From Conus ventricosus (Eukaryota; Mollusca; Gastropoda; Neogastropoda; Conidae), in assembly GCA_018398815.1 (NCBI GenBank), contig JAFLJL010014858.1, positions 62,001-126,000 of the forward strand: DNA of 64,000 nt. Reading direction: 5' to 3'. Below the pieces are notes generated by a model. That model was not told where the DNA came from and searched no databases. It saw only the letters and a list, made by a program, of their open reading frames with translations. A program made the position numbers and the translations under genes. The stretch's first letter is position 1, and each line of letters begins with the position of its first letter. Shown piece after piece: positions 9,476 to 20,277 of the stretch.

Positions 9476-11007
9476 GTACGTATGTCCAGATGCCTCAGTA
9501 TCTAATAGAGTGCAACAGAGAGCAATGTAAAAATGTTGAAAACATTTTTTCCCATCTTAATACATTTCTTTTTCTAATTTCTATCATGTGGCTTTATCGA
9601 GTGCAACTACTCAGAGTGGGCATCATCGGGCTAAACAGACAAAATTGAATTGTCCAGTGAGAGGGATTTTCCACCACTTCCAGTGCAGTGGGCTGTGAGG
9701 GCAGATGAGAGAGTGCTTAAATGTATAGATTGGTGAATGATAGAAACATCTGTTTCAGTAAGTGGGGACCATCTTTTTTGTCACTGACCTAACTACACTC
9801 AAAGAGGAAGAAGGGAAAGTCCAAGGAGCTTCCAAGCAATTATTGAGAGGAAAGGTTCAAACCAAAACATACTTTAGGAGAGTGAACCACATGCAGACCT
9901 GCATAGCAGACATGGAAACGGAAGAAGAAAGAAAAGGAAAAGAGAACAGGGAAAATGACAAGAAGGAATTTCAAAATGCAAATTCAAACCAAGAAGCACA
10001 ACGTAAGAGGGAGGAAAGTGCAAATCGCTTGAGAGGATGTGACATGACATACTCAGGCCCTGAAAGGGTGTCACTATATTCATCTGGGTTAGGCGGAAAT
10101 TTTAAAAGTCTGTGCTTTCCCCCTGCCACACGCCCTTGAACAATGCAGTCTGAGTGATTGAGCAAAGCCGTCTTGATGTTCTTGTGCTATGATTCATCTG
10201 TAGTTTCTGTGTTTCACACTCCATCCTACTCCCAGCAAAGGTATTACAGGCAAGTAGAAAAACTGCGATCTTGCCAACCATGAAACCTGTGATTTCATTT
10301 CACCTGAGCGTTTTTCTCCACTTGTTGTGCTTGCTGGAATAACAGCCATGTGATGTCACTGCCAGAAGTGTGTTTATTCATGCAGAAAAGTGGCAACAAA
10401 GAGGCAACATTGGATGATTCTGTATCAGAAGTCAGTGATGAAAAAAAAAAATCAAATTTTGAAATGTCACTGGCATTGGCTCTAAAAACAAGAAAGCAAA
10501 ACTGTCTGTAGTTGCCATTCAACAGTATTTGTCAGAGCACAAAATTTCAGCGGAGGTGTACAAACAGACAAGCCTTTTATTTTGTGAGCTGTGTTTGACA
10601 GATATCTTGATTTGGTATGGGGAAAAGGGGTAGGGGGGGGCAGTGATGATTGTCAACGTTCTATACTATATCAGAACTGTCACACACGATTTAATGCAGA
10701 TTCTGAAAATGCAACATCCCATGTTATGTGTATCTGCTCAAGCTTTGCTCTATGCAGATTCTAAAAGTTGGTACCCTGCATGTATCTGTTGAATATCACA
10801 GCAACAAAATAGATCTAGTTGCAAAGTGAGACGACTGCAGGCGGGAAATCTAAACAAATCTTAAATAAATGTTAGCGAACCGCCAAGAGAAACGTGGACA
10901 AACGAGTCACACGACAAAACATGATGCGTTTTGACCTCTTAGGTCTTCTTCAGGCAAGACACAAACAAATAGGACAATGAAAATGAAGGAATTTGTCACT
11001 TAGCTTT
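9476..11007. other. CYFIP intron to contig end
   Basis: No further exon recognised. A single diverged unit of the 51-bp satellite (see 56891) occurs near 10757-10800. The last ~150 bp (10855-10965) resemble Penelope-like element terminal sequence with the CTGAAGAAGACCT motif on the minus strand. Confidence 0.45.
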
Positions 11008-12007
11008 NNNNNNNNNNNNNNNNNNNNNNNNNNNNNNNNNNNNNNNNNNNNNNNNNNNNNNNNNNNNNNNNNNNNNNNNNNNNNNNNNNNNNNNNNNNNN
11101 NNNNNNNNNNNNNNNNNNNNNNNNNNNNNNNNNNNNNNNNNNNNNNNNNNNNNNNNNNNNNNNNNNNNNNNNNNNNNNNNNNNNNNNNNNNNNNNNNNNN
11201 NNNNNNNNNNNNNNNNNNNNNNNNNNNNNNNNNNNNNNNNNNNNNNNNNNNNNNNNNNNNNNNNNNNNNNNNNNNNNNNNNNNNNNNNNNNNNNNNNNNN
11301 NNNNNNNNNNNNNNNNNNNNNNNNNNNNNNNNNNNNNNNNNNNNNNNNNNNNNNNNNNNNNNNNNNNNNNNNNNNNNNNNNNNNNNNNNNNNNNNNNNNN
11401 NNNNNNNNNNNNNNNNNNNNNNNNNNNNNNNNNNNNNNNNNNNNNNNNNNNNNNNNNNNNNNNNNNNNNNNNNNNNNNNNNNNNNNNNNNNNNNNNNNNN
11501 NNNNNNNNNNNNNNNNNNNNNNNNNNNNNNNNNNNNNNNNNNNNNNNNNNNNNNNNNNNNNNNNNNNNNNNNNNNNNNNNNNNNNNNNNNNNNNNNNNNN
11601 NNNNNNNNNNNNNNNNNNNNNNNNNNNNNNNNNNNNNNNNNNNNNNNNNNNNNNNNNNNNNNNNNNNNNNNNNNNNNNNNNNNNNNNNNNNNNNNNNNNN
11701 NNNNNNNNNNNNNNNNNNNNNNNNNNNNNNNNNNNNNNNNNNNNNNNNNNNNNNNNNNNNNNNNNNNNNNNNNNNNNNNNNNNNNNNNNNNNNNNNNNNN
11801 NNNNNNNNNNNNNNNNNNNNNNNNNNNNNNNNNNNNNNNNNNNNNNNNNNNNNNNNNNNNNNNNNNNNNNNNNNNNNNNNNNNNNNNNNNNNNNNNNNNN
11901 NNNNNNNNNNNNNNNNNNNNNNNNNNNNNNNNNNNNNNNNNNNNNNNNNNNNNNNNNNNNNNNNNNNNNNNNNNNNNNNNNNNNNNNNNNNNNNNNNNNN
12001 NNNNNNN
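11008..12007. other. Assembly gap, 1000 N
   Basis: Exactly 1000 undetermined bases, i.e. a fixed-size scaffold gap. Adjacency of contigs A and B is therefore not proven. Confidence 1.
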
Positions 12008-12144
12008 TAAAATGTGGGAGATGGAGTAGGTGGGCATTTGAATTCTTATATGGAGTTGATGCTGTGAGGTGGAGGGAGAAGGGATGGGTTTACATACTAA
12101 CTTGGGAAGGGAGGGGCAACATAGAGAACTCACGGAGAGCATGC

Positions 12145-12380
12145 AGCAGAGTCCTCAGAAGAGAAGCCTCCTTCAAGCAAGTGTTTTGGCCCTTATCTCC
12201 TGACACTCTTGGGGGTTTGGGCCACACCCGGTTCATGACTCCGGATGTCCCTCTGCTGCCCCCTTTTTCCCCATCTTGGAATGAGCCATGGCTGGGATTT
12301 GAACCCATGACCCTGTGGACATGCTCATTTTCCACTTAATGACTCGCACTCTAACCACTGAGCCACTGGGGCACCTGATA
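12145..12380 (-). mobile_element. tRNA-derived SINE (contig B)
   Basis: Minus strand begins GCCCCAGTGGCTCAGTGGTT (A-box-like TGGCTCAGTGG) and about 60 bp later has GGGTTCAAATCCCAGC (perfect B box GGTTCAAATCC), the internal Pol III promoter of tRNA-derived SINEs. The insert lies directly at the 3' end of the RLE element. A second assembly of it is at 32145-32378. Confidence 0.8.
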
Positions 12381-12393
12381 TTTATAGGGAAAT

Positions 12394-14720
12394 TTAAGCC
12401 TTATGAAGTTCACTTTTGTTCCTCCATGACCAGATCCAGCTTGAACACCTCTCTGCCGCTTCTGCCATTGCTTTCAGGGCTCTGGTTTTTTCCCTCCCTG
12501 CAACTGAGAGCTGTTTCATGAGGCTGTATGCAGATGTTCCGACAAACCCCCTTGCTCCAATTTCTGCAGTGAGGACTTTGACCTGATAGCCTTCTCTCCT
12601 CAGGCTGTTTGCCAGATCAGCATACTTTTCAGTCTTGTAGATTTGAGCTGCCTCCATTCTGTTCTCATATGGCACCGTGAGCTCGATCATAATCAGCTGC
12701 TTGGTTGACTGAGAGTGGACTACTTTGTCTGGTCTCATGCCACTCTTGCTGATGATCTCTGGGTGACTCTTCCATTCTGGGAGGTCTGCAGTGCACTCCC
12801 AGTCATCTGCCCCGTCCAGCAGACTCTGCCTGCATGTTCCGAGTGGCACTGTTGTTCTTGGCCATGATTTGCTACCTCCTGCCATGAAGAATGTTGCGGG
12901 TGCTTTTGGAGTCCTGATTTTCCCGTTTGTGGTGTTGGTACTAGCCCAGACTGCTTGTACAATCTATTTGAGCACTTGGTTGTGCCTCCATGTGTACCTT
13001 CCTTGAGCCAGGGCTACTTTACATGAGCTTAGGACATGCTCCACTGTTTGTTTTTATGGCAGAGGGGCATGCAGGATTGTCTGTTTTTCCCCACTTCACC
13101 AGGTTTGCATTTGAGGGCAGAAAGTCATATGCAGATCTGAGAATGAAGCTGATCCTGAGAGGGGCCATGTGCCAAATGTCATTCCAAGTGAGACTTCTTT
13201 GGAGTGCATTCTCCCACGTTGTCTATTGCCCTTGCTGGCCCTGCTGGACTGCTTTTCGGAGTCTTTTTTGGCCTTCTTCTTTTCTCATCTCCTGAATCAT
13301 CATGTCTCTTTTGGCTTTTCCTTTGGCCTTTGACCACCATTCAGTTTTGGTCACCCCCAGTCCTTGTCTGTTGGTCTGTGTGTGTCCTGTTATTTCTCTG
13401 ACCTTGAGACTTTCTTTTGCAGAATCCATTGCCTCTTGAACTTTCCATTTTCTGCCTGTCTTCAGCTGGGGCTTGATTGCTTCTACCACCTTGTCTCCTG
13501 AGTCATCCAGTATGCTTTGAAGTCTGATCTTCCCTGTTTTGTATTCCTCCAGGATGGATTTCAGTTTCAGTTTCAGCTTTGCTTGGCGACAGTACAGCGC
13601 TATGTCAGTGAGACAGGGTGGGACACCAAGCCATTTCCTTGTGAACTTGTTGATTTTGGCTTCCATTGCCTCCACTATGCTGGTGCAGATGTCGTATATC
13701 ATCAGAGGCCATAGGAGCTTTGGTATCAGCATGAACTGCAGACACCAGACCTTGTATATGCCAGGGAGCCCACACTGGTCAATGGTCTTCAAGCCTTCTT
13801 CCGACATCTGTTTGGTTTCTTTTGCTCTTTGTGTGTCTTTCAGGCTATCATCATACCATCTTCCAAGGCTCTTGACTGGCTCTTCTGTGACTGTTGGAAT
13901 GGCCTGGTTGGCAACACTGAAGACCACAGATTCGGCCACTTTTCCTTTCCTCAGTGAGAGACTCCGTGATTTCTTTGGTTTGAACTTCATTCTGGATGAA
14001 GCAACTATGTCGTCCAGCCTCTCCAGCACATGATGTGTCTCATCTTCTCTGGATGAAATCACTGTAGTGTCATCCATGAAGGCCTTGAGACCCCTCTCAC
14101 CATCGCCAAGGTTCCAAGTTGATCCAATCTGTTGTGTACTCCTTGGTAGAGAACCGCATTGAGAAGCCATTGAAGTACTTCTTGAGCATGTCATGGATGT
14201 TCTTTGGCACATGGCACATCTCAAGAGCCAGCTGTATTATCTCATGGGGTACAGATCCATATGCGTTTGTCAGATCAAGCTACACTACGTCCAGGTCTCT
14301 CTTTTCTGTTTTTGCTCTTTGGATTGCGTCCCAGATCATTGTGGCATGTTCTACACAGCCAGCCATGCCTGGGATGCCACCTTTCTTGACTGACACATCC
14401 AAGTACATGTTTTCCTTGAGGTACTTGGTCAGCCTTGCTGCCATGACAGAGAAGAAGATTTTTCCTTCGACGTTCAGTAGTGATATTGGCCTGAACTGGC
14501 TGATGTCACTTGAGTTTTGCTCATTGGGGATATACACACCATCACCATCATCCACTGGCCGCTGATCTTCTGGCTTCTCCAAGCTGATCGCAGCAGCCTG
14601 TGGAGCCACTCCAGCACCTTGGGACATTTCTTGTACAGCTGGTAAGGTGTTCCGTTTGGCCCTGGCTTTGTCGACCACCTTCTTGATTCCCGCCAATGTT
14701 CCGGCAACATATTCACACCT
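12394..14720 (-). pseudogene. RLE-type (R2/NeSL-like) non-LTR retrotransposon ORF (contig B)
   Basis: Read from 14720 downwards. The N-terminal part has FRPISLLNVEGKIFFSV and GGIPGMAGCVEHAT (RT fingers/palm); then the catalytic FMDDTTVISS box, KFKPKKSRSLSL and the WLGVPPCLT block; then a CPLC...C zinc-knuckle region near 13050-13090; and last a restriction-like endonuclease with RPD, 12 residues, IELT and ARGFVGTSAYSLMK. RT first and RLE last is the R2/NeSL-type order. The copy is dead: frames break near 14280, 13220 and 12960, and the GCTISP-type block before FMDD is missing. It is 5'-truncated at a (TC)n tract. Confidence 0.8.
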
Positions 14721-14724
14721 ATAC

Positions 14725-14728
<4 letters not shown>

Positions 14729-14786
<58 letters not shown>

Positions 14787-14789
14787 CTC
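14729..14789. repeat. (TC)n microsatellite
   Basis: Nearly pure TC run at the truncated 5' edge of the RLE element. Its length differs from the second assembly at 34725-34791. Confidence 0.95.
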
Positions 14790-14859
14790 TAATAAAAAGT
14801 TACTGTATCTAAGTTTTACTACTATTTTAATTCTACAATTAATGCTGGCAATGGGATCA

Positions 14860-15185
14860 GTGAAAATAGGACATAATGATTATAAGTATAATGGTAAAAA
14901 TGATAATGATGGTAATAATAACAATGACATCAGTGTTGTTGTAATGATGGTGATGATGATAACAGTAATGGTAATAATAATATGATGATAGTGATACAGT
15001 AATGATGGTTTTAAGTAATATTGGTAAGGATAATATTAGGTAGAAAGGAGCTGAAATGCTCAATAAACAACAGCAGACAGTACTGTTGAATGATGATAAT
15101 AATGATAGTAGTAACACTAGGAAAAACAGCAGCACTGGGAAAGGGATGGAAACGACCAACGATAAGGAGCTAGCATTCTATTTAT

Positions 15186-15247
<62 letters not shown>

Positions 15248-15250
15248 TGT
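14860..15250. repeat. GAT/AAT-rich island plus (TG)n
   Basis: About 200 bp of GATAAT/GATGGT-rich low-complexity DNA, then a (TG)n tract at 15187-15250. The same series (island, dinucleotide tract, Penelope 3' end) recurs diverged at 30700-32100, so it may be the 3' UTR of the Penelope family. Confidence 0.7.
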
Positions 15251-15432
15251 GAGTGAGTGAGTGTGTTTCATTTGTAATGTCAGCCTAACTCACTGTTCCC
15301 CCCCACCCACCCACCCTCTTTTTTTATATATTTTTTTACCTCCACCCCCAGCCACCGCCATCCCCACCAACATCACTACACCCATCATTACTAGGGGAGG
15401 GGGAGTAAGTACATTGATGTAGTAAGTGGAGA

Positions 15433-15935
15433 GACTCAGAGAGTGTAGGAAAAGGGAAAGGGATGATAGCTGTAACTTATGTCTGGGGTAAACAGTGGGA
15501 GGTATGGTAGTATGGGTGTGTGTAGGTGGAGGATATTGCAGGCTGGAGCTGCAGAGGTGGAATGGTACATACTACTTTTTGATGTTGATGCCATGAGGAC
15601 AGAGGGTGCCCAGTTTGGCAGTAAGATGAGATTCCTGCATAGGGCGTTCCTAGTTGTCACTCTTTGATTGCCAAAGTGCCTGGACTTTGACATAGTTGAT
15701 ATTGTGCTGGGCGTGGTTGAAGTGTACAGCGACTGTTTAGGCCGATAGTGGCAGATGTCGGCCAAGTGTTCAGAGATGCAAGTCTCAAGTGTGTGAGTTG
15801 ACTCACCTACATAGATTTTACGACACAGCTGGCAGTGGATGGCATACACAGTGTCGTGGCACTGGCAGGAGAAGTGTGCAAGTCTGTCCAGGACGGGGGA
15901 AATCGTGATGGTATTGCTTAAGTGCACTAAGTTGA
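15433..15935 (-). pseudogene. Penelope-like element GIY-YIG endonuclease fragment (contig B)
   Basis: Minus-strand frame reads CHDTVYAIHCQLCRKIYVGE (the GIY...YIG core as VYAI and YVG), then HTLE and EHLADICHYRP, as in the C-terminal GIY-YIG endonuclease of Penelope-like retroelements. A one-base difference from the copy at 35436-35935 (GACTG-TTTAGG versus GACTGGTTTAGG) breaks the frame after HYRPK in this contig only; C continues VAVHFNHAQHN, as expected. The RT domain is absent, so this is a 5'-truncated copy. Confidence 0.75.
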
Positions 15936-15939
15936 TGTA

Positions 15940-17220
15940 TTATTAGTCAGGCTTAACACACCAAGGTTATCTTTGCACTCATACATGCATATGCACACTC
16001 ATGCGCCCACCAAACATTCACCTCTCTCTGGGAATGGGATGTCACGCATTCGTTTCTTTCCTAACACAACTGAGCACAAGAAATACAATTTCTATGCTAC
16101 TTATAATCAAACATGAAAAATCCAATTACACAAAATGAACAAATCAACACATGAAAGATCAATACTTCCTAATCCGGGGTTATAATAAAATGACTTCTTA
16201 CCTGGCCAGGTTTTCACACACACAACCACGCTTTCACACCACACCACAGTTCTTGAAAAAAGTCTCTTCACGTCTTCTTCAGCACTGCTTGACGGTGATG
16301 CCCTTGGTTGACTGGCTCCAGGCTTCAGGACTGGGTCTTCGTGGTCGTCTCTGGGATCTCAACGTAGAACTCTTCTTCTTCGTCTTCTTCACCCACCTCT
16401 GGGTTCAATTTCAGTTTGTCTGTCTTCACCCACCTCTGGGCTTCAAACTTAGTTTTCTTCTCTTCCAGCTTGTCTTCAACCCTAAGACTTAGCTGTCTCT
16501 TCTATCTCCCAGACCACGTTTCTCTCGACCCTTTCTCTGTCCTGATCACTCCTCTCCTCTCTCTCTCTCTCCTCTGTCTTCTCTCTCTCTCTCTCTCCTG
16601 GTGTTATTCTCCCTCACGTTGTTCTCCCTCAGTTTATATAGGGATGGAAACAAAGGATCCCCCTTCGGGCCATGCCTTTGTCCATGCTGCTTCTCAACCC
16701 CCTAGTTCACAAGTACCCTGAATTCTCCATTCGCTACATTCTCCCACACATCAGCATTTACACACATCCCTACCTAATTGATTAGCAAACAAATACTTAG
16801 CACCAGATGGACATCAAAAATTCCCGCAGACTTCGGTGGTCACTTAACACAGTAATTATCTTAAGGAGGCTACTACAACCTCCACACACATTCAGCCAGC
16901 CTGACAATAGAACCAACACAGTGACCCACGGCAATACCATCCGAACGAATCCAAGACTCCTGCTCTTCACTGACTGTTTACAAAAGAACCTCAGCTGACT
17001 GAGCATTTAGCGCTCACTTGGAGTGCCGAGGTCGTAGTGGTTACATCGCTTCCCCCTTTCGCCACCGGGCAGGTCCGAACTCTCTCCTAGGTGTCATCTG
17101 TCATCTGACCACTTCGGCCATGTGCGATGGGTAAGGTACCCTGGTTAATTGGTCTATTACCTATTTGTATACTACGTACAACGTCCCTTTGCCTCCAAGC
17201 GTCTAATGCCTTTTGTGAGA
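15940..17220. other. Unannotated interval with CT-rich stretch
   Basis: Holds TCTTC-rich and (TC)n low-complexity DNA at about 16260-16610 and a TTTATATAGGG box at 16636. No gene recognised. Near-identical to 35940-37220. Confidence 0.4.
17020..17115 (+). mobile_element. Possible tRNA-like SINE head
   Basis: TCGTAGTGGTTACATCGC resembles an A box, and GGTCCGAACTC about 45 bp later resembles a degenerate B box. No tail or target duplication was identified, so this is tentative. Also at about 37024-37115. Confidence 0.3.
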
Positions 17221-17237
17221 GGTTTCACGCTCCTTGA

Positions 17238-17268
17238 CAAAGTCTCAAGTGTGTGAGTTGTCTCACCT
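17238..17268 (-). pseudogene. Left stub of the Penelope-like gene split by the Polinton
   Basis: Minus strand reads TTHTLET, which continues directly from KIYVGE encoded at the other side of the Polinton (56337 onward). The Penelope homology ends leftwards after this stub. Confidence 0.7.
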
Positions 17269-17517
17269 AGAGAATGTAAATATGTTCGTTCAAGCTCACC
17301 CATCTTATTTTGCACGAAAACCCCCCTTTTTTCACATACAAATCACGTCCATCACATATCAGTTTTTGGCTAAAATTAAACACCTGTTTTCATAAAAAAA
17401 TTAACACGCCAAAACCTCTAAAATTGACGTAATCGTTAATTTAAAACGGGGGCTTACGTGCTAGATAAGATTTGGTGATCGTGAACAAACATATTTACAT
17501 TCTCTCCAGGTACATAA
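17269..17517. repeat. Polinton left terminal repeat (contig B)
   Basis: About 249 bp, inverted with respect to 56088-56336. The outer edge is AGAGAATGTAAATATGTTCG; the inner edge is the reverse complement of GAGAATGTAAATATGTTTG. The two edges are arms of a palindrome about 75 bp long each with a roughly 80-bp centre. The terminal AG...CT and the 5-6 bp CACCT/TCACCT duplication agree with the Polinton superfamily. Confidence 0.92.
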
Positions 17518-17544
17518 AAATAAATACTTTTTTTAACTAACATG

Positions 17545-18486
17545 CACTGTGTTTGGCGGGACAACTTGCAGCTCTTCACGAACAAAGGATCTTTTAGGAG
17601 CAAGCTTTTAGAAGAGAGAGTTTCTCTTAAATAATATACAGGAGGGGTTGTTTTCATAATTCTTTCAACTTCATATACATCTACGCTCCATATGGGGTCT
17701 GTGGCTCTAATTCTAACATCACCTTCTGCCTCCCAGGAGCATACAAGTATCTTACTTTTAGTCCAAACGGCAAGAGTTTTTGAGCCCCTTGCACATCTTC
17801 AGTAATGCTAATTTTTTAAAATTTGATTGCGTTTACTGGTTTAAGACCTGTTGCTTTAAATTCTTCATTGTTCATGGCGCGCAAGACTGCTGGCAATCTC
17901 CTAACCCATTCTGTGTTACGCGTTCTGTCCATAATTTGTGATATTGATAGGTAAACAGACGTTCAGCTAGATTCTTATTAAAGTTTTCTACTAGGGCTTG
18001 TGATCGATGGTTGCCTGGGATCCCTCTCTTAACTGTAACATGATGTTTTAAAAACAGCTGGTTTACAGAGCCTTTAAACTCTTTTCCATCATCAACTTGA
18101 ATCATCCTAGGATACTTTAATGGGCCTCTCATGTATATTTGTTGTAAAGCCACAGCCACAGCAGTTGAGCCTTTATCCGTTAAAGGCTCGGCGTCTTTGT
18201 ATCTTGAAGCCATGTCAACAACTGTCAGAGCATACTTAAACTTTTTTCTTCTAACTTTGTCATGTGGAAGATACAACAAGTCCATCTGGTGGGTGTCATT
18301 AGGAACTGAGTTAACAAATCTAGGCCTTATTATTCTTTTTGGGGCGGGCAGATATATTTGCCAAATTGCCTGTTTTGAAAGCCAGTCTTTCGCATCTGAT
18401 TCAGACACTCTAGCAGCTTTACTTAGTTTTTCAATAGCAGTCTTTCCTTTCCAATAACCTTTAGGAGAATAATATATTTTGTCCAT
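17545..18486 (-). CDS. Polinton DDE integrase (frame-shifted)
   Basis: Retroviral-type integrase that would insert the element. ATG at 18486; an open frame runs to 17872 and the C-terminal part continues in other frames to about 17545. Catalytic residues in the first frame are D69 (in HQMDLLYLP), D132 (in QVDDGKEF) and E167 (in ALVENFN), so the DDE triad is intact. The segment around 17640-17720 (DPIWSVDVYEVE, PPVYYLRE) resembles the C-terminal chromo/SH3-like DNA-binding module of Polinton integrases. At least two single-base shifts, near 17930 and 17720, break the frame. It ends next to the left terminal repeat, reading outward. Contig C has a noisy copy at 37540-38545, which cannot arbitrate. 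Confidence 0.88.
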
Positions 18487-18505
18487 ATTTTAAATGCATT
18501 TTATT

Positions 18506-18913
18506 TTACACAAGAAAGTGAGCAACAAGATAGACTGAGGTCATGCCAACTGCAATAAAAACTATCTCTGCAGTCTTCTGTTCCTCAGATGGTTCATAAA
18601 AGTCAGACAGTTCTGGAGGCGGTGATGTTAAAAACTTCTTTCCTGTCACTAAGTAATACTCATTCATTGCGTCATTAACGTCTGTAAATGTGTGCTCTGC
18701 ATGTCCCTGTTCTCTTAACTTTTTATTAATAAAGTCTAAGTGAGCAATCCTCCTTTTCTCATAAGCGTCTCTTGCCTTAGCTAAATCTTCCATTGCCTTG
18801 TTATGTCGTTCTCTCTCTTCGTCGGACCGCAATTTACTAAACAATAATTGCTTCCGGAGAAGGCCAATGCATTAACAATAGCTCCTCCCACCATCAGAAC
18901 CAATCTAGACATC
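18506..18913 (-). CDS. Small Polinton membrane/coiled-coil protein
   Basis: About 135 residues if read from the ATG at 18911-18913, which gives a hydrophobic N-terminus (VLMVGGAIVNALAF). A one-base shift near 18845 then leads into a charged helical section rich in E, K and R (SDEERERHNKAMEDLAKARD), a proline-rich linker, LSDFYEPSEEQK, and a C-terminal transmembrane segment (VFIAVGMTSVYLVA). This layout is conserved among Polinton small proteins but no function is assigned. It may be a membrane-anchored virion or assembly factor (inference). It lies 20 bp upstream of the integrase on the same strand. Confidence 0.6.
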
Positions 18914-18925
18914 TTTTTATAAATC

Positions 18926-19172
18926 AATATTTTCTAGATTAATCTTTCTATGAACTAAATTTTCTGGATAATCCCCTGTGTAATAAGAAAGTCTTTTGAC
19001 GCAATCCCTGCAGTAATTACAACTATAACCTTAACAACGTCCTCAACGTCTAACCTTCCTAGATCCGCCGGCTTCATTTTAAACATGTTTTTTGCTAGCA
19101 CGCTATAGCCTATACTAAGCCGCTAATTACAGCAGAATGGTAAATCGTATTGATAATCTTTTTTTCACTCAT
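18926..19172 (-). CDS. Small membrane protein, paralog 1 of a tandem pair
   Basis: Starts at ATG 19170-19172 (MSEKKIINTIYHSAVISGL). After a one-base shift near 19110 it continues YSVLAKNMFKMKPADLG, then a hydrophobic stretch (VVKVIVVITAGIASKD), and a second shift near 18985 leads to a stop just before the next gene. Length about 80 residues. It aligns with the protein at 19190-19407 over the AV...YS.LAK....KP...G......K.V....KD(F/Y)LI pattern. Too short and broken for a single long open frame. Function unknown. Confidence 0.55.
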
Positions 19173-19189
19173 CTTTTATTAACTAAAAA

Positions 19190-19407
19190 AATAATTAAAA
19201 TAATCATAATACGAAAGGCTGTCTATGTGCTTTTTAATCAAATAATCTTTTGTTGTTAAAGCTAAAATAAGGTTGCAACTAGTTTTGGCGAATCTTCTAT
19301 CTTTCCCATGTTGGGCGGTTTTATTCCTAACAAACATTTTGCAAGGGTTGAATAAACTATAACTCCAACGATAGGCACTGCATAATTAACCAGCGTTAAA
19401 CTCATGG
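19190..19407 (-). CDS. Small membrane protein, paralog 2 of a tandem pair
   Basis: ATG at 19405-19407 gives MSLTLVNYAVPIVGVIVYST, then LAKCLLGIKPPNMGKIEDS. A single-base shift near 19273 is needed to continue into a KDYLIKKH-containing C-terminus. One clear transmembrane segment near the N-terminus. It is the tandem neighbour of, and similar to, the gene at 18926-19172, which suggests a local duplication within the element. No annotated family comes to mind. Confidence 0.55.
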
Positions 19408-19446
19408 TTTTTAAAAGTATTATATTATTTTTTATTGCTTTTTAAA

Positions 19447-19890
19447 ATGAATTGTGACGAACTATTAAAGTGTGAGGAGCAAGCAGACTACTCAGCAGAC
19501 AACTGCCATAAAGAAAGATTATACTCTCTAGCTGCGTGTGGAAAAACCAGACAGTATTTAGGCGTTGAACTAAGTATTGAACAGATTCAACAACTGTCTA
19601 CTTCAGACGTTGAGAAGTACTACGCTAGGTACGAAGCACAGCTAGGGTCGAAAATGGTTAGATCAGTGGGTCAGACAATGATTAGTTTATATGCTAAGTT
19701 AGTAAGTAAGATGGCGCCAGTTGATTCAGAAGAAGATTTAAAATATGACTTATCACAAGATCCGGTTTTAAACAAGACCCTAGAAACTCTGCATGTGACA
19801 TGTATTACAAATTTGGGACTATGTTATGCCCATTCATCATGGGATTAATTACTTTTAATCATATAATTTTGATTATATTAAATTTAATCG
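19447..19890 (+). CDS. Conserved Polinton protein of unknown function (+ strand)
   Basis: ATG at 19447 opens a frame of about 118 codons, rich in charged residues (CEEQADYSADNC, LSIEQIQQLSTSDVEKYYAR) with a YYARYEAQLGSKM motif I associate with a recurrent Polinton gene. Near 19790 a one-base shift is needed to continue into a hydrophobic C-terminus (MYYKFGTMLCPFIMGLI). It diverges from the tandem small-protein genes with only about 40 bp between start codons, so the promoter is probably shared. Function unknown; a noisy copy lies at 39590-40010. Confidence 0.55.
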
Positions 19891-19901
19891 CAATAAAAAA
19901 A

Positions 19902-20277
19902 ATGAGCGATCAGGAGAAGAAGACGCCGCAGGACAATCCGCAGGACAGACCGCAGGAGCAGAATGCGCCACAGGTGAATGTGCCACAAGTGAGTAATGTT
20001 ACTAAAACTAAAAATCCTGGACGTATTGAGGCTGGGCGTAAACTAGCTGAATGGAACAGACTAAGAAAGCAAACCAATCAACAAAACAAAAATTATTAGA
20101 TAGTAATACAACATCGCCACCAGCAACAACATCCCAATTAACAACAACACAATCACAAACAAACGATAAGATGTATTAGCAAAGTTACAAACACCCACAA
20201 ACCCAGTAAAAGAAGAAGAACCAGCTTCTGCAAAAAAAGCGCAACCTCCTGATGTAGACCCATTTTCTATGGAATAG
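19902..20277 (+). CDS. Small basic Q/P-rich Polinton protein
   Basis: ATG at 19902 (MSDQEKKTPQDNPQDR). A Gln/Pro-rich leader is followed by the motif KNPGRIEAGRKLAEWNR, which I associate with a short protein found in many Polintons. The frame stops at 20099, but a shift near 20070 would extend it through a Thr/Gln-rich linker and VDPFSME to a TAG at 20275. The C-terminus is therefore uncertain. The basic centre suggests nucleic-acid binding (inference). It follows the previous + strand gene directly. Confidence 0.55.

Noticed and set aside
9762..10139. 125-codon Lys/Glu-rich plus-strand frame
   Set aside because: Low complexity, not in line with CYFIP continuation, and no domain seen.
10993..12339. 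448- and 380-codon frames
   Set aside because: They run through the 1000-N gap and have no real coding content. The same applies to 29613-30687.
12145..12380. A genuine tRNA gene
   Set aside because: A and B boxes are present, but no full cloverleaf with acceptor stem and anticodon arm is apparent, and a SINE body follows.
13539..14565. Plus-strand frames of 164 and 148 codons
   Set aside because: Antisense shadows of the RLE retrotransposon RT. The same frames recur at 33537-34476.
17269..17517. The terminal repeat as an independent MITE insertion
   Set aside because: It has MITE-like inverted ends, but the outer flank CACCT is not repeated at its inner edge. The duplication is found only outside the complete Polinton.
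17454..17657. A separate 67-codon gene at the left end
   Set aside because: Its first half is the frame-shifted integrase C-terminus and its second half is the terminal repeat read in the same frame as the right-end gene.
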